NCBI RefSeq assembly: GCF_036588685.1
Contig: NC_086373.1
Coordinates: forward strand, 55,621,164 to 55,685,163
Direction of reading: 5' to 3'
DNA: 64,000 bases
Source: Mytilus trossulus
Taxonomy: Eukaryota > Mollusca > Bivalvia > Mytilida > Mytilidae
Below the pieces are notes generated by a model that did not search any database, was not told where the DNA came from, and saw only the letters and a list, made by a program, of their open reading frames with translations. Position numbers and translations under genes: made by a program. Below are positions 11,385 through 23,075 of the stretch, in pieces (position 1 is the first letter of the stretch; every line of letters begins with the position of its first letter).

Positions 11385-11582
11385 TAAATAAGGCCGTTAG
11401 TTTTCTCGCTTGAATTGTTTTACATTGTCTTACCGGGGCCTTTTATAGCTGAATATATGCGGTATGGGCTTTGCTCATTGTTGAAGGCCGTACGGTGACC
11501 TATAATTGTTAATGTTTGTGTCATTTTGGTCTTTTGTGGATAGTTGTCTCATTGGCAATCATACCACATCTTCTTTTTTTAT
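11385..11582 (+). repeat. Repeat family B, plus-strand copy
   Basis: Runs from AATAAGGCCGTTAGTTTTCT through CGGTATGGGCTTTGCTCATT and GAAGGCCGTACGGTGACCTA to TTGGCAATCATACCACATCT and a T-rich end. It is one of the best preserved copies. The fixed 3' end plus a T run suggests a retroposed or terminal-repeat family; no coding frame. Confidence 0.8.
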
Positions 11583-12415
11583 ATCTAGTATCAATTATAA
11601 AAAGTAGATCAAGTCAAAGCTACTTATGACATTTAAAACTTATCTGTGTCAAGGCATCAGATGCTACTTAAAAGTTTATTACTCTATGGAGATGTCATTT
11701 CTGTGAATGTTTTCGTGAATAATGTAAAATTTGTCTGACGTATTTCCCCAATGATTATCTATATGAGTGTGCTATTTCCATATTTTCATTATAATGTAAA
11801 CTTGTTTAATCTGATATTGTTCCCAGTTATAAACAATGTTCTCGGTCGATTATAATTGTCTCTGTTCTCTCTGTTGATTCCTCCGACGCACTTTTATGTC
11901 ACTACCATGCTGTTGTTGTCAGTTATGTGTAATTGTTTATGTTATGCATATGGATTTTAAATAACATGACACGTACATAATTCTTATTAAAATTGTACAT
12001 GTAAAACGTTTAACGATGGTCACTATTATAACTGAACAATTATAATTGAACAATACAGGTTACAAATTTAAACGTCAATTGAAAATAAAGCAGTAATATA
12101 ATAATGTATCATTCAGAAACAGCGTCACAACGGTCAAAGGGCAATATCCCATTTCATTAAAAAAAACAAAAAAACAACTCTGTACTATTATTTATCTTTT
12201 TTTTAATAATTGACACTTTAGTGAATCTGGGACCAATTAGATTTGATAACATTTGCATGTATATTTATAATAACATAATACCAAAAGCTATCACTAGAAA
12301 TGCTTACAAGAACATTGAAATCATTAAAGATACTGTTTACTTCATTGCTAAAAAGAAAAATCACAAAAGTACTGAACTCCGACGAAAATTAAAAACGGAA
12401 ATTAAGTCCCTAATC
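11583..12415. other. No gene seen
   Basis: AT-rich. A 66-codon frame at 12221-12421 has no recognisable features. Confidence 0.5.
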
Positions 12416-12417
12416 AA

Positions 12418-12505
12418 ATAGCCAAATCTAAGGCGCAAACACATGAAACGAATGGATAACAACTGTCATATTTCTAACTTGATACAGGCATTTTCTTGTG
12501 TAGAG
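12418..12505 (+). repeat. Fragment of repeat family E
   Basis: ACGAATGGATAACAACTGTC ... GATACAGGCATTTTC matches the reverse complement of the insertion inside the Penelope-like element. Confidence 0.65.
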
Positions 12506-14990
12506 CAGACACAAAACACTGAAAAAAATTACCATAGGCAGATTCTATTTAGGTCGGATTATAATCTTTCCGTCTTTCAAAACATCTTTTAACCATTTAC
12601 ATTGTACCTTACGTTTGAATATTGATGACAGATTGGTATTTACTAAAATAGGCCGAGTGCGAGCTAGATCAGTGAAAACTGACTATTTATCTTAAAGGAT
12701 AAAAACTATTCGGTTATGTATTCAAAGCCTTAATTTAATCAAGTGTTCATTTTGTTTGGGATCTGTACTGTGAAGGTTTTTTTGTGCATTTTATTTTGAC
12801 AGGTTATCTAGAAAGGCAAAAGGGTGGTGTTTTGTGTACACGTATGCAACTAGTTTTAACCCACTACATGGTGTGATTGTAATAACGTATGCTGTCTTGA
12901 CCATTTGTTCTTCGTTGCTTTGTTTGTATGAATTTTCTAAGAAGGGGTTGGGTGTTTTTAATTGATTTTTCATGTTGTACAATTGATGTTGTATGTGTTG
13001 AATTTCACGACGATATTTGTTATTATAATAAAAGTATTACCATTACTGCATCACGATTGAAGAAAAAAAGTTTTCATCAATAAATATAAACCGTTTAATG
13101 GCTTGACTGGTTTTACGTTGATTGTTTTGGTTTTGCAATAATAAAATATTATGTTGTTTACAAACTACAAAACAACAATTTACTGAATAAATATACAATA
13201 GAAGTAATTTAAGTTTATCTATAAAAATACAATTAAAGTTTACACGAATTTAATTTATTGACAAAAAATCGTGACCATTATTAAATGCAGACATTAATAA
13301 AAGTAGTTATAGGCTGTTTGGTGAGAAACTATGATTCTTTTAATATTTTTGTCTGGAATAAAATTCAAATTTCAGTAGAAATCTTTCATCAAATTACTCA
13401 TTTATATGGATAAATGTATAACAGCAATACAATAAAGATAGGTGATAGTATCTTGTTATTTTCAATAAGGTACTGGCTACGATTACCCACACACAGTAAT
13501 GAAAAGAAATAATATGATTTTTACTGTCTAGACGAATTTCAGAAATGTATTTTCCGAACCGATTGCATACAGAAATTGCAGTTAACAATAATTCCATTTG
13601 TTATTGTTAACTGCAGTTATATTACACGAACATTTTTATATTTTCAGATTATAATAAGTATATATGCTTTGAGTGTAGCATTTGAACACTTTGTACTGTC
13701 TTCTTTGCATTTTCCTGTATACTTTGTTCATTATATTTGAACAGATTTATAAATAAAAAGACACTTATTTATTGAACAAAGAAAAAAATAAACGAAATAA
13801 AATTGATACAAATTTAGAATGTTTAAGCTTTTCTATGTTGGCACTTCGTGCACATCCTATGCTATGCTTTTTTCTGTGATGTTTTGGGTTGGTTTTTGTT
13901 TTTGTTATTTTTAACTCATTCTTTCTTATCCCATTTAGATTAATGTTTTCGTCAAGCTATTTCGTAGTAAATTTCTCAACTGGAACACATTGTTCCTGTG
14001 AGGTTATGACCAGAAAACCATCAAACATACACGTAGACACAATATACACATTATTTTTTATAGAGACATACAATGTATGATACGAAAATGTCTCTGGTGG
14101 TTTGTACCCAACATTACATGTCTGAAATAGAATAAAGAGAAATCAGGAATTGATCAAACTTCTTAATGATTAAAAAATATATTAACCTTAAATTATTGTT
14201 GAGCAATCCTTCTTTTGCTTTACTTTTTTTTTTTAAAGATATACATATTTGGAGTTCGGGGTAAGCCTAACTCCGTACCATTTGTGGAGTGAGATAAACA
14301 TTATTTTAATTCAATTGTTTAAATTCGATTTACACATGTTACAGATTGCTTGCAAATCAAATATTTGTTTAGATCAGATTCTATCTTATTATTTTTTTCG
14401 GGTTACAATAACTGCAGATGACAATTACAAAGGATAGTATCGTAGCACTGTACCTGTAACTTCCGTACCAAATCGGGTCTCAATTTGAAAGAAAAATAAC
14501 TTGCCATTAGTATCGGATGAAACAAGATAATTTCGTAATGCAATTATACCACATTATTTAGTATTAGATGTTTAAAGTGTTAACAATGCGATAAAAAAAA
14601 AACGCAACACTAACAAGTTTCATCGAGCGTTCATCTGTCCAGAACCAGTACGCTCTAATATCCAATCAAAGGTATGTGGATTTATTTCTTCACAAGTCAT
14701 GATAAGAAAAAGTTTTGACATAACATGAAAGCCACTTTTTTTAACTGAAAACAAAGTATCCATTAATGCTTGAATTTAGAAAATGTTATAAAGCAATGGG
14801 GCTATGAATAAGTGATTTTATACCTCAGAGTGCTGGAGCTTGGGACCAAGCACCAATATAAACCAGGTCAACCAGATGATGTTCAATATCCTTAATGTAG
14901 GTTTCTTGATAAAATGGAAAAACCTAATCCACATATAATTGAGCTTAGTTGGAAAGATTATTAAAAACCAAAGTATCATACATGCATGTT
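12506..14990. other. No gene seen; small hairpin at 13577-13615
   Basis: Only short frames without recognisable content. A 15-bp perfect stem (13577-13591 with 13601-13615, core TGCAGTTAACAATAA) with a 9-nt loop lies near 13.6 kb. The remainder is AT-rich with no repeat that I can name. Confidence 0.5.
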
Positions 14991-15000
14991 TTAGTTGCTT

Positions 15001-15140
15001 AGTCTTTAGTTTTCTCTGTTGTGTCTTCTGTACTATTGTTTGTCTCTTTGTCTTATTATTTTTAGCCATGACGTTGTCAGTTTATTTTCTATCTATAAGT
15101 TTGACTCTCCCTCTGGTATCTTTCGTCCCTCTTTTGTCGT
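15001..15140 (+). repeat. Solo 3' tail of the Penelope-like element
   Basis: Diverged copy of the tail at 18590-18795. TTAGTTTTCTCTGTTGTGTC, TTTTTAGCCATGACGTTGTC and GGTATCTTTCGTCCCTC are all in order. No upstream reverse transcriptase. Confidence 0.8.
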
Positions 15141-15159
15141 ATTCCTAGCACATAAGTTT

Positions 15160-15358
15160 ACGCCCGGCTTCTTGTGCATAAAGTCTTGCTTAATCATTCA
15201 TATGGGATTACTGAATAGTGTTTTGTTTGCATTTTCATCTCATTTTGTCCTCTTGACCTTGCTTTTATCTTTCTTCAATTTATAGATTGTCCTAAACATG
15301 CATGACATATGTGCCACTGGACGTTTTTACCAACAAACAATCAACCAACCAACCGACT
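15160..15358 (+). repeat. Interspersed repeat with CAAC/CAAT-type tail
   Basis: Runs from TTCTTGTGCATAAAGTCTTG to TATGTGCCACTGGACGTTTT and ends in a short simple repeat of CAAACAATCAACCAACCAAC type (about 15330-15356). A short-period 3' tail is typical of LINE or SINE insertions, but no reverse transcriptase is present, so the family stays unassigned. Confidence 0.55.
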
Positions 15359-15359
15359 T

Positions 15360-15900
15360 ATTCATGTGCAGTGCCCCTTTGGTATCTTCATATATTTTTA
15401 CTTTACCAAAGATTCTCCTGGAGTTTTATGTATTCCAATTGTAAGTTCCTACTTATTCTTATGGCATTTGCATGTGTATTTGATATAATTACTTTGGTTG
15501 CAAATAAAGTTTATACGTACTGAAAGCGTGTTCCTCATATAATCTTTTTGTCTGATATCAGTTTTGTTCGTGTTGAGGTCTTTAGCAAATACGTCAGATT
15601 ATTGCTGTTATATTTTTCAAAAGTGTCTAATCAGCTTGTTTTATTCCATTTAAAATCAGATTATCTAAAACAATAGCATGCTGCATACGGATTAATCTAA
15701 TGTTGCAGACGCACAATTTATCAACTAAGAATGAATAAACGTGATCAAGCATCTCGTGTTTGCATTACAAGGAATGTTTTAATTTAATCAGACTTTCCGG
15801 CGTAGGTGAAAATTAAAGTGAAAAAATAATTTCTCTAATCTTCTATACGTCTTTGTGTTTGATCAATTTACTTGATGATGATGATACAAAAAGCAACTTA
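15360..15900. other. No gene seen
   Basis: AT-rich sequence without recognisable content. Confidence 0.5.
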
Positions 15901-15902
15901 TA

Positions 15903-16035
15903 AAAAAGAGTAGAAAGATACTAAGAGATATTATACTCATACGTCGAAAATAAACTGACAACACAGTGGCTAAAAAAAGAAAAGGATCAGAAGACAGACG
16001 ACAGCATACAAAACACAACATAGAAAACTAAACAC
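15903..16035 (-). repeat. Solo 3' tail of the Penelope-like element, minus strand
   Basis: Read on the minus strand: TTCTATGTTGTGTTTTGTAT, TTTTTAGCCACTGTGTTGTC, AGTTTATTTTCGAC and AGTATCTTTCTACTCTTTT. This is the same order as the plus-strand tails, with substitutions. Confidence 0.7.
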
Positions 16036-16239
16036 TGATTTAGTTTAAACATATTCTAATCGCTCGAAGCAAAAAGGGTCAGTCACTAGTAAAACATACT
16101 TTACAGTTGATAGTTTATCGTGTGTTTTTCTATGTTATGATGTTATACTATTGTCTCAGTAAAAGGGAGAAGGTTTGGTACCATTTAAACTCAACATATG
16201 AAACATGAAACATGAAAACTTAATTAAACGCCTATTTCT

Positions 16240-17057
16240 ACATATACAATATGTATTTAATGGCGTTGTACATAAATGACATATAAAATACAAAAATACT
16301 AAACAAAAATACAATATGTATGTACAATACCAAAAATTGAAAATTTATACTGTGATACACAAGAAAAAAGTCAGAAAAGTTCAAAATAATTTTGGAAATA
16401 CAATGTTTTCAACCGACATTTAAAAATATCCAAAGATTCAGAGTTTCTTACATTTGTACCTAGTTCATTCCACAATTTTGGCCCAATAGTACTAAAGCTT
16501 CTATCTGAAAAAGTTTTCTTTTTGTTATATGGGACTGCATAACAACCAATAGATGACTCTGACGACCTTAATGAACGTTTCGACACTTGAGGATTTAACA
16601 AATTGATCAAATATGACGGTGCATTACCTACATGACAGTTGTACATATATGTTAAGATTTTAAATGTAATTCTGGCTTTGATCGGAAGCCAGTGTAAGTC
16701 AAACAATGCCTGCTTGGCACTGTCATACTTAGAACGGTTTAACACAAGTTTGGCACACATATTCTGTATACGTTGCAATTTATATAAATCAGTTTGTGAA
16801 ACTTCAAAAAGTATAACATTGCAATAATCTAAATGTGAAATAACCAAAGATAAGACCAAAGTTTCAGTTGCTTCTTTCGATAGATAGGATCTTATGCACT
16901 TTATTTTGTAGTAGTTCATCATTGCTGTCTTACATTTTTTAGTAATATGGTCTTTGAAGTTTAGAGTCTCATCCAGAAAAGCTCCTAAGTACCGTATACA
17001 TGTTTTTGATTTTATAACATCTCCACAAATGATTATTTCTTTTGTCTGACATTTAGA
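16240..17057 (-). pseudogene. 5'-truncated LINE: C-terminal end of reverse transcriptase
   Basis: The open frame on the minus strand (stop at 16371) encodes about 229 residues typical of the end of jockey/CR1-like non-LTR retrotransposon ORF2: IRYLGAFLD after the palm, a helical stretch containing LVISHLDYCNVILF, then LYKLQRIQNMCAKLVLN, LHWLPIKARITFKILTYMY and SYLINLL, with a SFSTIGPKLWNELG block near the end. The polymerase palm with its catalytic aspartates and the endonuclease are absent. The frame is open to the truncation point, so the copy is not very old. Its 5' end abuts the Penelope-like element at about 17058-17060; the first 20 or so codons of the raw open frame are antisense Penelope sequence, not LINE. 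The 3' untranslated end runs to roughly 16240. Confidence 0.85.
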
Positions 17058-17060
17058 GAG

Positions 17061-17705
17061 TTGTTGTCGACTACCCTCCCGACACTTACCAAAGAGGAAA
17101 TCCCGGATAATCATAGGTCTGTTTTTTGTTCCTTTGGTATTTCAACCAAAGATGAAGAACTGGATCTTCCATCACTGTATTGGATACCTAAACTACATAA
17201 GTGTCCTTACAAACAACGGTATATTGCTGGGTCTTCCAAGTGCTCCACGAAACCTCTTTCTAAATTATTAACATCTATTTTATCAGCAATCAAAGACGGG
17301 CTTCAAAGTTATTGTGATACTGCATATTCTAGAGGTGGCGTAAATCGGATGTGGATACTTAAAAATTCCAAAGATCTTTTAGAGTACATACAATCTTACT
17401 CTCTTTCATCTTGTAATAGTATTAAAACATTTGACTTTTCTACTCTTTACAAAAGTATTCCACATTCCAAACTAAAAGACAAATTGAAAGAGTTGGTATT
17501 ACTTTGCTTCAAAAAAAAGGATGGCCAACGTAGATACAAGTAGCTTGTCTTAGGGAGGGATAAATTCTTCTTTGTAATGAATCACTGATTCAAACAAAAA
17601 ATTCTCTGAAACCGATATTATCAAGATGCTTGGTTTCTTGATTGACAATATATTTGTTTCGTTCGGAGGACGTGTTTTTCAACAGACTGTCGGCATCCCA
17701 ATGGG
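17061..17705 (+). pseudogene. Penelope-like reverse transcriptase, N-terminal fragment
   Basis: Open to 17543 (160 codons), then a TAG followed by further recognisable sequence in shifted frames up to GRVFQQTVGIPMG at about 17670-17705. Visible landmarks: LPSLYWIPKLHK (residues about 36-47), SSKCSTKPLSKLLTSIL (about 58-74), FDFSTLYKSIPHSKLKDKL (about 124-142). The lysine in LYKSIP replaces a residue that is usually small or polar in related copies. The stops make this copy non-functional. Confidence 0.8.
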
Positions 17706-17905
17706 AAAAAAAGTGAGAGGGTTAGCGTTATAGAACTAGGTTTAATCCACCATTTTTTTACATTTGAAAATGCCTGTACCAAGTCAGGAATATGACAGTT
17801 CTTGTCCATTCTTTTTTTATGCGTTTTGGTATTTGATTTTGCCATGTGATTATGGACTTTCCGAATTGATTTTCCTCTGGGCGCAGTATTTTTGTGATTT
17901 TACTT
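17706..17905 (-). repeat. Family E repeat inserted in the Penelope-like RT
   Basis: About 200 bp of non-coding sequence begins just after IPMG and ends just before PLLADLF. It contains TACATTTGAAAATGCCTGTA and AAGTCAGGAATATGACAGTT, the reverse complement of the family E pieces at 10468 and 12418. It appears to replace rather than cleanly duplicate a few codons, and no target duplication is evident. Confidence 0.7.
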
Positions 17906-18445
17906 TTTCCTCTACTTGCCGACTTGTTTATTTATTATTATGAGGCTGACTTCATGCAGGAACTTCTTAGAAAGAAAGCTAAGAAGTTAGTAATATCCTT
18001 TAACTCTACTTTCCGCTATATAGATGACGTTCTTTCACTAAACAATTCAAAATTTGGTGACTATGTGGAACGCATCTATCCCATCGAATTGGAGATATAA
18101 GATACTACAGATACAGTTTAGTCGGCTTCATATCTTGACTTACATCTAGAAATTGACAATGAGAATCGGTTGAAAACAAAACTTTACGACAAAAGAGATG
18201 ATTTCAGCTTTCCAATTGTGAACATTCCATTTCTAAGTAGCAACATTCCAGCAGCACCTGAATACGGGGTATATATCTCCAAATTGATACGATATTCCCG
18301 TGCTTGCATTTCCTATCACGATTTTCTTAATAGAGGGTTACTGCTCACAAGGAAGCTATTAAACAAAGAGTTCCACATGATGAAGTTGAAATCATCCCTT
18401 CGTAAATTTTACGGACGCCATTCCGAGTTGGTTGACCGTTAAGGA
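17906..18445 (+). pseudogene. Penelope-like reverse transcriptase, C-terminal fragment
   Basis: Resumes at PLLADLFIYYYEADFMQELL and carries RYIDDV, the catalytic YxDD-type box, at about 18013-18030. A stop at 18098-18100 interrupts it; the frame resumes as SASYLDLHLEIDNENRL, KTKLYDKRDDFSFPIVNIPF and SRACISYHDFLNR to the stop at 18440-18442. The residues downstream of the active site are those expected for the thumb region of this family. The two aspartates of YIDD are intact even though the frame is broken. Confidence 0.8.
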
Positions 18446-18795
18446 ATAACCGTTTCACAAATGATATCGGATATGTTCCTTACGTCGTAACTACAACCCC
18501 CTTCCCTTTCATGAATGTATCCTACCGAATTAGACTATTTACCGGATTTGTAATCAAATATGCAACACGACGGGTGCCACATGTGGAGCAGGATCTACTT
18601 ACCCTTCCGGAGCACCTGAGATCACCCCTAGTTTTTGTGGGGTTCGTGTTGTTTATTCTTTAGTTTTCTATGTTGTGTCATGTGTACTATTGTTTTTCTG
18701 TTTGTCTTTTTAATTTTTAGCCATGGCGTTGTCAGTTTGTTTTAGATTTATGAGTTTGACTGTCCCTTTGGTATCTTTCGTCACTCTTTTAAACG
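18446..18795 (+). repeat. 3' region and tail of the Penelope-like element
   Basis: The non-coding end contains CGACGGGTGCCACATGTGGA and AGCACCTGAGATCACCCC, then TATGTTGTGTCATGTGTACT and GCCATGGCGTTGTCAG, ending near TCGTCACTCTTTT. Parts of it recur alone at 4505-4660, 15001-15140, 15903-16035 (minus) and 62145-62385, which defines the 3' end of the element. Confidence 0.8.
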
Positions 18796-18799
18796 TGAA

Positions 18800-19095
18800 A
18801 CTCCGCTGCAAATGTTTGCACCTGTCCTAAGTCAGGCATCTGAAGTATAAAAGCTGTCGTTTGTTTATGTAGTTTATTCATGTTTCTCGTTTCTCGTTTT
18901 TCTATATAGATTAGACCGTTGGTTTTCCCATTTGAATGGTTTTGCACTTTTGGGGCCCTTTATAGCTAGTTGTTCGGTGTGAGCCCAATAAGGCTCCGTG
19001 TTGATAGCCGTACCTTGACCTATAATGGTTTACTTTTATATATTGTTATTTAGACGGAGAGTTGTCTCATTGGCACTTATAGCACATTTTTGTAT
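18800..19095 (+). repeat. Repeat family B, long plus-strand copy
   Basis: Directly follows the Penelope-like tail. Modules in order: TGCACCTGTCCTAAGTCAGG, TATAAAAGCTGTCGTTTGTT, a TTTCTCGTTTCTCGTTTTTC stretch, CCTTTATAGCTAGTTGTTCG, TAGCCGTACCTTGACCTATA, GAGTTGTCTCATTGGCACTT. It shows the full module order of the family, including the 5' part seen only in reverse at 11105-11310. Confidence 0.8.
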
Positions 19096-19865
19096 ACCTA
19101 TATATTATAAAGTCTTCTCCACAATACATTATATATAACAATACAAAATGAACGTGAGCATGCCTTATATAATATAAACAACATAAATATTACTAAACTG
19201 TTATTCTGAAAAAGGAGAGAGAATGAAGAAGGATGATGATGAAAATGGAGATTATGTGCGTTTTACCTATGTTGACGCTAAACTACGAGGAATCGTTTTG
19301 AACTCTGTATAAAATTGAATAGTTGTTAAAAAAATGACATTTGATCATAGAGAAGAGTTCTTTCCCAAAAACCAATAGGTTTAAGTTCAAATCGTAGCCT
19401 TTGGGAATCTGGCTGAGACTATTAAACAGAATAACCCTTTTTATCTTGATAGAAAGGACAATCAAAGAAAAAAATGGTGCATGTCCTCAATATGAAAACC
19501 CCATTTACATGTTGGATCAGAAATAATGTTTGCTCTAAACAAATCACAATTAAACAAGGATGCCGAACATCTAAATTGGATTAAGACTGAGTAACACGAA
19601 TCCCATCAAAAACCAGGAGTGTCCTCAGCCATTTTTTAATGTTTTTTCCACCTTAGATGGTTTTAGATAATCTTTTTCCGTCTCCATGTTACAATACTTA
19701 CCTTGCATGTATAACAATTATCGTCTCATCTGCATCTAGTAACTCTGTTTTTTTTCGGTGAAAAAATATTCAGATATATATTTATCAGTCGAAATAAAAA
19801 CAAAAAGTAAGTACATTGTAGTACTTGGGTCTAATTTGTTTGGTATAACATTATCAATGTAAGTC
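19096..19865. other. No gene seen
   Basis: AT-rich. A 60-codon minus-strand frame has no recognisable features. Confidence 0.5.
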
Positions 19866-19867
19866 TA

Positions 19868-19990
19868 AATGTGAAAAAGATGTGGTATGGTTGTCAAGGG
19901 GACAACCCATTTTCAACTATCCACTATAAACCAGCTGATAACAACTTAATAGAACACCATACTGGCTTACGTAATTCGCAAAACCAATAT
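19868..19990 (-). repeat. Diverged repeat family B, minus strand
   Basis: AAGATGTGGTATGGTTGTCA followed by AGGGGACAACCCATTTTCAA, a substituted version of the family end, then a decayed remainder. Confidence 0.6.
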
Positions 19991-21370
19991 GACCGTTCTT
20001 ATGACAATAAAAAAAGCATAACAAAAACCAAAACGAAACTGTGCAATTCAAGCGATGATTAACTTTTCATATCAATCAGAGGTCTAACAAAATATTCATA
20101 AAATAACGTAAATTTACAACTCAAAACATAACGTGTAAGTTTCTCTAACATATCTATCTTAAATCCGAAAATAATCATGTATACTAGCAGGCAATAACAA
20201 ACAAAATCGAAACTTAATATGCATTTGTACCCTAGATGTTTGAAACCTATGTCGAACAACATGTATACAAACAATATTCAGACCATCTTTCCCCAATTTA
20301 CGTCATATTATAGATAGACACATTCATTATTCTATAAACCGACCAAATAACAGACATTTCAATTAAGTCATATTTCATTCTCATCATTACCGTATTTTCA
20401 ATAAAAATGATCACCCAAGAGTGATATAGCTGTAAAAGCAATCAAGAAATGTTACTCTAGAGGTCGTTGTTTTGACAAATACACTAATCCTATTGGTTGT
20501 TAGTAGGATTGGTCAATTAGTTTAATTGACATGTTGTGTTTATCTTATAGCTACGCATTTTAATTGCTGGTATTGTTTATATATTTCTAATTCAAAACGT
20601 AGTAATTTAAGAATTTCCATTTGAAAATCGCACCTAACGCATTTATGTTATTTGTACAATATGGTAATGTCTTAATTCATTAGGTTTCCTAGAATATAAA
20701 ACGAAAACAAATATTGTGTAACGTGTTATAGTAGCAATTTCTCACTTCATTGTCATACTGCCAGTGTCGTCAGCACATCTTTTGTAAGTTGCGTATACTG
20801 CCAATAAACCGAACTACATTACTGGTCTAGGTAAAATGTGATCTCCCTGAGTGAGGAGGTTGTGGGTGCGATTGCGAAATTGGCATGTTACTGCTTCTTT
20901 GTACGTTAAACAAGTGACATTTAGAAAAAGAGAGAAGTCTTGTCAGTTTTGGGGTCGAAATAATTTTTCCACCTAATTTTTCAAATGGTCGGTTATCTTG
21001 TGAATGGCATACGCAAAAATTTGGATCAGCAAGTCGGTCACGAACAACGCATAATACGGTTCATATTCAAATCACATTAACATGTTATGTATTTTATAAG
21101 ACTTGCCTCAAGACGATTTTAAAATACCAATCATCATCTTTTTGCTTAACTACGTAGGTCGATTGCAGTACGATGTCTGTGCTTTTATAATTCATTGTAT
21201 TCAGTATAATATGCATAAACGTCTTGGTTTATTTTTGGAGGAAAAGGTTCGTCGTTCCGATCGGAGGAGTTGAGCTTTTTTTAACATATTTTTGAAGTTT
21301 GTGATTTTCTGTGTTTTGCTATAAAGTACTGTAACATTTTGGGTAAGGAGAGGGCTTAACACTCACAAAT
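19991..21370. other. No gene seen; possible tRNA-like SINE head at about 20826-20880
   Basis: Mostly AT-rich without frames. TCCCTGAGTGAGGAGG followed by GTGGGTGCGATTGCG resembles the A-to-B-box spacing of a tRNA-derived SINE head, but the B box is imperfect and no tail was found. Confidence 0.35.
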
Positions 21371-21374
21371 ACGT

Positions 21375-21605
21375 TAAGGTGGCCACATTCTGCCTGCGCC
21401 CGTTCATTGTCTGGAGCCAAATTATATCGTTTTGAGCATACATCAAGCTATATGTTTTCTATTTAGAACTGTTTCGCATATGACCTGCCGGTGTCTTTTA
21501 TAGCTTACTATATATTATGGATTTTGTGCATTGTGCAAAGCCATACAGTGGTCTAAAGTTGTTTCTACCTCGTCACTTGTTCACAATAGCACTAATACCA
21601 CATAA
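21375..21605 (+). repeat. Highly diverged repeat family B copy
   Basis: The same order of modules is recognisable with many substitutions: CTTTTATAGCTTACTATATA, TTTGTGCATTGTGCAAAGCC, ATACAGTGGTCTAAAGTTGT, and a final AATACCACATAAGC. An old copy. Confidence 0.55.
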
Positions 21606-23070
21606 GCTCGTTTTCATATGAATTTCTCTTTCTACTAAAATATAATTTGGACGAAAATTTATTGGCCAATAATTGTCAGTCAGTAAAAAGTTAATACAAA
21701 GGAGTCAATAAAAAGAAATTGTCACTTAAAGACAAACAACAGAACGTAAATGTAAACACTACACAGAAACCAGAGTTATGGGGCCAAATACATTTAAGAC
21801 CTTTATCGATGAAACCAGCATACTTTAGAAAATATTATAAAACAAATTTTAACACCAAAGAACAAATGTAAAACAACTCGAGACCCAAACATAAAGATAT
21901 AAGAGACCTCAGGTACATTAGATAGTTAAGTATTCCCACTGCAGTGTTGCTGTTGGCAATTAAATTGCCAGTGACATTTGAAAATAAGGAAACATTGAAA
22001 CTTGGACAGATAGAGTGTATCCGTATTTAACTGTTATACAGATTGCCCCACGGCCAATCAAAAATACTCATGATGGCTTGCATTAACTACTTACTTTGAT
22101 ACCTACATAAATTGTGTTAATTTTAATGTAATGGGTTTCGTATTATTGCATAGTAAAATGACTGAAATATTATAGTCAGTTACGTCAGAATTAACGACGA
22201 TGTTCAATATTAGTCACTGAGAAAGTCTCCAAATAATATGAAATAGAATATATTACTCTCAGAATTGCATAATTATATGCTAAGATTTGTTCGTTTCAAG
22301 ATCATTACGAGGATACACATTTTCAATATATCGCCATGTTCATGCTTGAACATTTATCAAATTAAAATCGATACTGACAACTTTGCAAATCTCTAAGCAG
22401 CAATATTGGCACAGTTTAAAACCAATAATTATACCATTTGAGGGCATTTATTCGTCTGGCTTGCAAAATATGTTACAGTAGGTGGAGGTAAATCATTAAC
22501 GAGCCCGATAACATATACATATATTATATGTTGGCAATAACTTTCAATTCAATTCAGCTTTATACACGAAAATAATTTCCACAAAATGAGTTATTTGCTT
22601 TGATGAAAATTGATATAACCATACTTTTTTGCAGTTTTTATATGTATTAAAGCCAATTGATAAATCCACGTTTTTTGACACCTTCAATTCGGAAATTTAA
22701 AAATAGACATATGTCATAGTTCTTTTTAAATGTTTTCATGAACTTAGTCTTCAAGCTTTTAGTTTAAAAATCGAAGATGTGGTATGACTGCCAAAGTCAA
22801 TGGATAATATTACAACTTCGGTTAACTGTACTGCCTTCACCGCAAAAATTACTTCGTATGATAAGCTTAACAAGGTACAAGCGACGAAAACAAAAACCTG
22901 AATAAATATCAACTTATGGTTTTCAATTTTTTGTCTTCCTATTTGTATTTCGTCTTCAAATTTCTTTCATTTATTGATAGCCAATTGCTTCACTGCCGTG
23001 ACTATGGGGTATGCCTCATATTGATTTCGACCAAGAATTGTGAATAGAATTGTCATTTAACTAAACAATG
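21606..23070. other. No gene seen
   Basis: AT-rich. A 25-bp family B end fragment (GATGTGGTATGACTGCCAAA) sits at about 22774-22798. Nothing else is recognised before the LINE fragment. Confidence 0.5.
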
Positions 23071-23075
23071 TTTAT

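Larger units (their letters stand above)
17060..18795 (+). mobile_element. Broken Penelope-like retroelement
   Basis: Reverse-transcriptase fragments lie in order on the plus strand with a conserved 3' tail. Motifs include LYWIPKLHK, a FDFSTLY-SIP block (motif A), IPMG (motif B side), LLADLFIYYYEADF and RYIDDV (motif C). The FDxxxLYxSIP and YxDD pattern is what I associate with Penelope-like elements rather than with LINEs. The 5' part is missing (truncated at 17060), there are stops and frameshifts after 17543, and another repeat splits it at 17706-17905. No GIY-YIG endonuclease is seen downstream of the reverse transcriptase. Either this lineage lacks it or carries it upstream in the missing part. 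Confidence 0.8.
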
